Below, piece after piece: positions 13,002 to 15,084 of a stretch of DNA of 15,084 nt (positions are counted from its first letter, which is position 1; each line of letters starts with the position of its first letter). The DNA comes from CAMEON01 sp045643785 (GTDB lineage Bacteria; Bacillota; Clostridia; Oscillospirales; CAG-272). The DNA lies in assembly GCA_045643785.1 (NCBI GenBank), contig JAZRFR010000082.1, positions 1 to 15,084 on the forward strand, in the 5' to 3' direction. Under the pieces are notes generated by a model. That model was not told the DNA's origin, did no database searches, and was given only the letters and a program-made list of their open reading frames with translations. A program made the position numbers and the translations under genes.

Positions 13002-14435
13002 ATGCAGGCATTTCTCGATGCGGCTTTGAAAGCCGTACAAACCATCAACGCGTACCTATCCGACTACATTCTGCTTTTCCTGTTGGTCGGAATCGGCCTT
13101 TTCTACACCGTCCGCACCCGCTTCGTGCAGGTTCGCTGCTTCGGCGAGGGCATGAAGAAGGTGTTCGGTAACATCTCCCTCAAGGGCGGCAAGCAGAAGA
13201 GCGGACTCAGCTCCTTCCAGGCACTGGCCACCGCCATTGCGGCTCAGGTCGGTACGGGTAATATCGTGGGCGCTTGCGGCGCCATCCTTGTCGGCGGCCC
13301 CGGTGCCATCTTCTGGATGTGGATCATCGCCTTCTTCGGTATGGCCACCATCTACGCCGAGGCAGTTCTGGCTCAAAAGACCCGCGTAGTGCAGGTCGAC
13401 GGTACCGTTCAGGGAGGTCCCGTGTACTACATCCGCACCGCCTTCAAGGGCACCTTTGGTAAGATCCTGGCGGGCTTCTTCGCCGTGGCCATTACCCTTG
13501 CCCTGGGCTTCATGGGCGCTATGGTGCAGTCCAACTCCATCGGCTCCACCATGGGTGAGGCGCTGGGCATCGCACCTTGGATCATCGGTCTTGTTTTGGC
13601 TGCCGTTTCCGCTATCATTTTCCTCGGTGGCGTTCAGCGTATCGCTGCCGTGGCTGAGAAGATCGTGCCGATCATGGCCGTTCTCTACCTCGTGGGCGGT
13701 CTGGTCATCCTCGGCTTCCGCATTCAGTACATCCCCGAGACCTTTGGTATGATCTTCAAGTACGCCTTTATGCCTCAGGCTCTCATCGGCGGCGGTATCG
13801 GCTACGCCCTCAAGACCGCCATCAGCCAGGGTGCCAAGCGCGGTCTGTTCTCCAATGAGGCAGGTATGGGTTCCACCCCCCACGCCCACGCACAGGCCAA
13901 CGTCAAGACCCCCCACGATCAGGGCGTGGGCGCCATGCTCGGTGTGTTCATCGACAGCTTCATCGTGCTGACTATGACCGCTCTGGTGGTCATCTCTACC
14001 CTGTACGCAGGGAACGGCCCGCTGTCTGCCACCGCCGCCGAGGGTGCGGCTGAGGGCATCAACAAGGCCAATATGGCTCAGCTTGCCTTCTCCGCGGTCA
14101 TGGGCGATACCGTAGGTTACCTTTTCGTAGCCCTCTGCCTGATGTTCTTTGCTTTCACCACCATCATCGGCTGGAACCTGTTCGGTAAGATCAACATTAC
14201 CTACCTGTTCGGTAAGAAGGCCGTTCCCGTGTACTCGGTGTTGGCCATCGTGTTCATCTTCCTGGGTTCTCTGCTCTCCAACGACCTGGTTTGGGAGCTG
14301 ACCGATATGTTCAACAACCTCATGGTCATCCCCAACGTCATCGCCCTGGCGGCGCTGTCCGGTATGGTGGTGAGTGAGGCGCGCAAGAAGAAGGCCAAGA
14401 ACAGCGACCTTGGCAACTTGGACACCAAGAACTAA
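13002..14435 (+). CDS. Sodium:alanine/glycine symporter, AGCS family
   Basis: 477 aa with about ten to eleven membrane helices. Ribosome site AAGGAGG (12988-12994), ATG at 13002. Family signatures: GTGNIVGACGAI (84-95) and GGPGAIFWMW (98-107) in the sodium/substrate-binding unwound helix region, VQGGPVYYI (136-144), and RGLFSNEAGMGSTPHAHA (280-297). AGCS proteins import alanine and/or glycine with Na+. The glycine riboswitch in the leader argues for glycine as a physiological substrate here. The gene has its own promoter and terminator and is a one-gene unit. The C-terminus is a short Lys-rich tail (462-477). Members of the family are often named for alanine, so substrate preference is inferred. 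Confidence 0.95.
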   Translation: MQAFLDAALKAVQTINAYLSDYILLFLLVGIGLFYTVRTRFVQVRCFGEGMKKVFGNISLKGGKQKSGLSSFQALATAIAAQVGTGNIVGACGAILVGGPGAIFWMWIIAFFGMATIYAEAVLAQKTRVVQVDGTVQGGPVYYIRTAFKGTFGKILAGFFAVAITLALGFMGAMVQSNSIGSTMGEALGIAPWIIGLVLAAVSAIIFLGGVQRIAAVAEKIVPIMAVLYLVGGLVILGFRIQYIPETFGMIFKYAFMPQALIGGGIGYALKTAISQGAKRGLFSNEAGMGSTPHAHAQANVKTPHDQGVGAMLGVFIDSFIVLTMTALVVISTLYAGNGPLSATAAEGAAEGINKANMAQLAFSAVMGDTVGYLFVALCLMFFAFTTIIGWNLFGKINITYLFGKKAVPVYSVLAIVFIFLGSLLSNDLVWELTDMFNNLMVIPNVIALAALSGMVVSEARKKKAKNSDLGNLDTKN

Positions 14436-14449
14436 AATCTTCACCATAG

Positions 14450-14491
14450 AAAAGATCCACAGTCTCCTTGCGGGGGCTGTGGATCTTTTTT
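14450..14491. terminator. Bidirectional intrinsic terminator between symporter and ABC exporter
   Basis: AAAAGATCCACAG (14450-14462) and CTGTGGATCTTTT (14477-14489) are a perfect 13-bp stem with a 14-base loop, ending in six T on the plus strand and four T on the minus strand. It lies between the two convergent stop codons (14435 and 14500), so it serves both genes. Confidence 0.9.
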
Positions 14492-14499
14492 ATGCTTGA

Positions 14500-15084
14500 T
14501 TATGCCTCAAACTGACTGTTATACAGCTCGGCGTAGAAGCCGCCGTTCCCCAGTAGGGTCTTGTGGTCGCCCTGCTCGATGATGCGGCCGTCCTTCATAA
14601 CCAGGATCACGTCAGCCTCCTTGATGGTGGAGAGGCGGTGAGCGACGATGAAGGAGGTGCGGCCTTTCATGAGGGTGGCGAAGGCGTTCTGGATCTTGAG
14701 CTCGGTACGGGTATCGATGGAGGAGGTAGCCTCGTCCAGAATCAGCATGGGAGGGAGGCAGAGGAAGATGCGGGCGATGCAGAGGAGCTGCTTCTGTCCC
14801 TGGGAGAGACTGCCGCCGTCCTCGCCCAGAACAGTATTGTAGCCGTCGGGGAGTCTGCGGATGAAGCTGTGGGCGTGGGCGGCCTTGGCGGCGGCGATGA
14901 CTTCCTCGTCGGTGGCATCGGGCTTGCCGTAGGCGATGCAATCCCGCACCGTGCCCGCGGGAAGCCAGGTTTCCTGCAGCACCATGCCGTAGCTTTCCCG
15001 CAGGGAATGACGGGTCATGCTTCGGATATCGGTGCCGCTGACGGCGATGCTACCCTCGTCTACGTCATAGAATCGCATGAGCAG
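14500..15084 (-). CDS. ABC exporter, ATP-binding domain (N-terminal part off the right edge)
   Basis: The minus-strand frame is open to the window end, giving the last 194 residues before TAA at 14500. An internal Met near 15078 is not the true start, since the sequence begins just after where Walker A would lie (LLMRFYDVDEGSI is the strand following it). Counting from the first visible residue: Q-loop Gln37 (VLQETW), signature LSQGQ (93-97), Walker B LILDEATSSID (Asp117, Glu118), D-loop, and H-loop His149 (AHRLST). LSQGQ in place of LSGGQ is common in these exporters. This arrangement, with DGYNTVLGEDGGSLSQGQ and a C-terminus of short length, is typical of the fused membrane-plus-ATPase half-transporters (MdlB/LmrCD-like) that export drugs, lipids or peptides. 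The substrate is unknown. Confidence 0.9.
   Translation of the reverse strand: MLMRFYDVDEGSIAVSGTDIRSMTRHSLRESYGMVLQETWLPAGTVRDCIAYGKPDATDEEVIAAAKAAHAHSFIRRLPDGYNTVLGEDGGSLSQGQKQLLCIARIFLCLPPMLILDEATSSIDTRTELKIQNAFATLMKGRTSFIVAHRLSTIKEADVILVMKDGRIIEQGDHKTLLGNGGFYAELYNSQFEA

Noticed and set aside
13056..14447. Minus-strand frame opposite the symporter
   Set aside because: Highly charged antisense of a membrane protein, and it would start inside the terminator region.

Overview
The window looks like a chromosomal stretch from an uncultured gut-type Clostridia (Bacillota; Oscillospiraceae/Christensenellales-like). The grounds are strong Gram-positive AGGAGG ribosome binding sites, consensus TTGACA/TATAAT promoters in AT-rich gaps between GC-richer genes, lipoprotein signal peptides, a glycine riboswitch in front of a sodium:alanine/glycine symporter, and a clostridial-style ECF sigma/membrane anti-sigma pair. 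Genus cannot be decided from sequence alone.

Region 1 (1-1478, minus) is the N-terminal two thirds of an intracellular GH78 alpha-L-rhamnosidase that runs off the left edge. It is divergent from region 2, and both promoters lie in 1479-1697.

Region 2 (1698-9969, plus) reads as one eight-gene operon from a single consensus promoter (1628-1656) to a bidirectional terminator (10029-10058). Gene order: transglutaminase-like lipoprotein, inositol-monophosphatase-family phosphatase, amino-acid-activating adenylation enzyme (DltA-like), small carrier protein (DltC-like), AlgI/DltB-type MBOAT acyltransferase, SGNH-like membrane-anchored partner with Cys at the nucleophile position, small lipoprotein, and a TIM-barrel sugar isomerase/epimerase. 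The central four genes have the logic of a D-alanylation system: activate an amino acid, load it on a carrier, pass it across the membrane, attach it to an envelope polymer. The parts are not the textbook set, however. The MBOAT is of the long AlgI type and ends in a Tyr-containing hexapeptide, no separate DltX is visible, and the last component is not a standard DltD. This is the best candidate for an under-described system in the window. A 193-bp non-coding element with 26-bp terminal inverted repeats made of TGCAAAA heptamers sits between the adenylation and carrier genes, and a partial relative of it follows the last gene.

Region 3 (10058-12573, minus) is an ECF sigma factor translationally coupled (GTGA overlap) to a single-pass membrane protein with three homologous extracellular repeats, most likely its anti-sigma/sensor. 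They converge on region 2 at the shared terminator.

Region 4 (12739-14491, plus) is a promoter, a single-aptamer glycine riboswitch, an intrinsic terminator and an AGCS symporter. Base-pairing options suggest that glycine turns the gene off. Region 5 (14500-15084, minus) is the C-terminal ATPase portion of an ABC exporter running off the right edge.

Stretches without genes: 1479-1697, 5378-5591, 9970-10057 and 12574-13001. Only the last is longer than 300 bases, and it is explained by two divergent promoters, an inverted repeat, the riboswitch and its terminator.
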